Assembly (NCBI GenBank): GCA_964394665.1
Contig: CAYMYN010000021.1
Coordinates: 1-64,000 of the forward strand
From: CAYMYN01 sp964394665
GTDB taxonomy: Bacteria; Planctomycetota; UBA1135; GCA-002686595
Reading direction: 5' to 3'
DNA: 64,000 bases
Below, in pieces: positions 62,736-64,000 of this stretch. Each line of letters opens with the position of its first letter. Position 1 is the stretch's first letter. Made by a program: the position numbers and the translations under genes. The notes under the pieces were generated by a model. The model worked only from the letters and a program-made list of their open reading frames with translations. It did no database searches and had not been told where the DNA came from.

Positions 62736-64000
62736 ATGTCGGGCGGCTCCTGCTCGGGATCTTGGCGACGGTGGCGCTGGGCCTGGGGGTGTGGATGCTC
62801 CTCCCGGGAGACCGGGACCGCGCTCGACCCGCCGCGGGGCTGCGTCCGGACCTCGAGTCCACGCCGGTCCCCACCGGCCCCGAGGTGGCGCCCGGCGACC
62901 GGGGTGGAGCACGCACCGGGGCCCGAAGCGAGGCGAACTCGGAGCGCCGGGAGCCGATGGACCTGCGGCTGCGCGCGTTCTGGGCTCGAACCGGTCAGCC
63001 GGCCAGGGAAATCGAGATCCGGGTGCAGGGCCTCGACCCCGAGGGGCATTTTGGGCCGATGTGGAGCTTGGCATCGGATCGGGACGGGGAAGCACGCTTG
63101 CCCGGGCTCGCGCGCGGGGATCCGATTCGAGTCCAGGTGCGGGGAGGGCCGTGGGAGGAGTTCGTCCTCGACTCCGGAGGCGTCGAGACGGAGCTCGTTC
63201 TGCGTGTGCCGGAGGCCTATCCACTGCTCGTTCGCGTGCTGACCCCGGGTGGGACTCCGTGCCCCGGTGCCCGGGTGTTCGCTGTCTCGGCGGGTGCGGA
63301 GCCCTGGGACCTCACGGGGGGCCACGAGCTGGGTCTCACCGGTGAGGACGGCACCCTGAGTTTGGACGATGCCTTCGGCCTGATCGCGCTGGTGGCCACG
63401 GCCGAGTCCTACTCCGCGACTCCCACCCGTCCAATCGGGCCGGGGCGCCTCGGGCGGGTCCCCGTGGGGGCTGCGCTCCCCAGTCTCGAACTCCGTCTGG
63501 GCGAGGGCGGGGCCGGGATCGAGTTGATCGTGCTCGATCGGGCGGGACAGCCGGTGGCGGATGCCCGTGCCGTACTTTGGCCCTTCGACATGCCATCCGA
63601 GATCGACTCCCGGCCTCCACAAGCGAGCGCGGTCAGCGACGACCAGGGCCGGGCGAGCCTCGGCTCCCTGGCCCTCGGTCGATACTTCGCCGACGTCCAC
63701 CACCTGCGGGCCGGTTCCTGGCGGGGATTGCTGGAGTCCGGGCCCGGGCTCGGGCGGCGCCACGAGATTCGCCTGACCGAACACGGGACGCTCGTGGTAC
63801 GTCCCCGCGCGGCAGGGGGGCCCGTGCCCGAGGCAGCGGTGAGCCTGCGCCTCGAGGGGCGCGCGCTGCGCGGCCGGACCGGGCCGGACGGCGAGGCGCG
63901 ACTGGCGCACGCAGCCGCCGGTCCCGCCACGCTGGTCGTGACCCATGCGGCTCTGGGACGGGCGGAAATCCAGGTGGAGATTCCGGCGGGCAGGGTGCTG
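62732..64000 (+). CDS. Secreted carboxypeptidase-regulatory-like repeat protein, cut by the window edge
   Basis: The frame from the ATG at 62732 stays open for 423 codons to the last base, so the 3' end is outside. GGGGAAGGGAG at 62721-62731 precedes the start. It begins with a hydrophobic segment (LLLGILATVALGLGVWMLL, residues 6-24), then a disordered stretch, then at least three repeats of a beta-sandwich pattern of the carboxypeptidase-regulatory/Cna-B kind: REIEIRVQGLDPEGHF with SDRDGEARLPGLARGDPIRV, LVRVLTPGGTPCPGARVFAV with TGEDGTLSLDDAFG, and IELIVLDRAGQPVADARAVLW with SDDQGRASLGSLALGRY. Such proteins are often exported surface proteins. The start overlaps the previous stop. Confidence 0.8.
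   Translation, partial: MNVGRLLLGILATVALGLGVWMLLPGDRDRARPAAGLRPDLESTPVPTGPEVAPGDRGGARTGARSEANSERREPMDLRLRAFWARTGQPAREIEIRVQGLDPEGHFGPMWSLASDRDGEARLPGLARGDPIRVQVRGGPWEEFVLDSGGVETELVLRVPEAYPLLVRVLTPGGTPCPGARVFAVSAGAEPWDLTGGHELGLTGEDGTLSLDDAFGLIALVATAESYSATPTRPIGPGRLGRVPVGAALPSLELRLGEGGAGIELIVLDRAGQPVADARAVLWPFDMPSEIDSRPPQASAVSDDQGRASLGSLALGRYFADVHHLRAGSWRGLLESGPGLGRRHEIRLTEHGTLVVRPRAAGGPVPEAAVSLRLEGRALRGRTGPDGEARLAHAAAGPATLVVTHAALGRAEIQVEIPAGRVL

Overview
The window is about 72% GC by eye, very densely coded, and consistent with a member of the Planctomycetota, probably from a metagenome or draft assembly because two 10-N scaffold gaps (15966-15975 and 26912-26921) fall inside genes. Pointers to Planctomycetota are a DUF1800/DUF1501 pair, large secreted proteins with a shared C-terminal module ending in a WYRDP motif and a CPCGN...GCANS cysteine motif, a sulfatase-like protein, and mostly weak Shine-Dalgarno sites. 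Co-directional neighbours very often overlap by four bases (ATGA, GTGA or TTGA), pointing to translational coupling in short operons. I see no rRNA, tRNA, CRISPR array or transposase gene.

Layout. 1-3.8 kb: a candidate Pup/UBact-like small modifier (261-464), a PafA-type ligase (528-2048), mutM, an EF-P paralogue of the EfpL/YeiP type and a small YHS-like lipoprotein. 3.8-10.2 kb: a hypothetical protein, a MITE-like inverted-repeat element (4355-4532), a queuosine-precursor transporter, small membrane proteins and the DUF1800/DUF1501 pair. 10.3-13.7 kb: a three-gene unit of WalW-like deacetylase, NodU/CmcH-type carbamoyltransferase and aspartyl/asparaginyl hydroxylase. 13.8-17.3 kb: overlapping dus, speA (split only by a scaffold gap) and a SlyD-like FKBP. 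17.3-21.2 kb: PLP lyase, catalytically degenerate sulfatase-like protein and TrmH/TrmJ-like methyltransferase.

21.3-33.5 kb: a secreted anchor-type protein, corrinoid adenosyltransferase with miaE, an MBOAT/AlgX-like O-acylation pair, acylphosphatase, a DUF3187-like lipoprotein, a small cysteine protein, and a polytopic membrane protein, GT2 and methyltransferase unit. 33.5-41.5 kb: on the minus strand GT4, flippase, sulfotransferase, PATAN-type DUF4388 protein and two tandem M14 carboxypeptidase-like proteins, one without its zinc histidines. Together the MBOAT, glycosyltransferase, flippase and sulfotransferase genes suggest an acylated and sulfated exopolysaccharide or cell-surface glycan.

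41.6-54.4 kb: patatin-like lipase, methyltransferases, homocysteine methyltransferase-like protein, Smr protein, a cysteine-repeat lipoprotein, Pta with AtuA-type large and small proteins, pyroglutamyl peptidase, DUF309, a gluzincin (DUF1570-like) protein and a methionine-rich secreted protein. 54.7-64 kb: a 992-residue secreted M36-like metalloprotease, a candidate 47-residue membrane peptide, pyruvate kinase, a MinD/FlhG-like ATPase, and at the right edge three overlapping genes for secreted proteins, the last running off the window.

The most interesting part is the left end: a 67-residue disordered protein ending in Gly-Glu, with a good ribosome binding site, directly upstream of a PafA-like ligase. 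This looks like an unannotated pupylation-type (UBact-like) modifier system.
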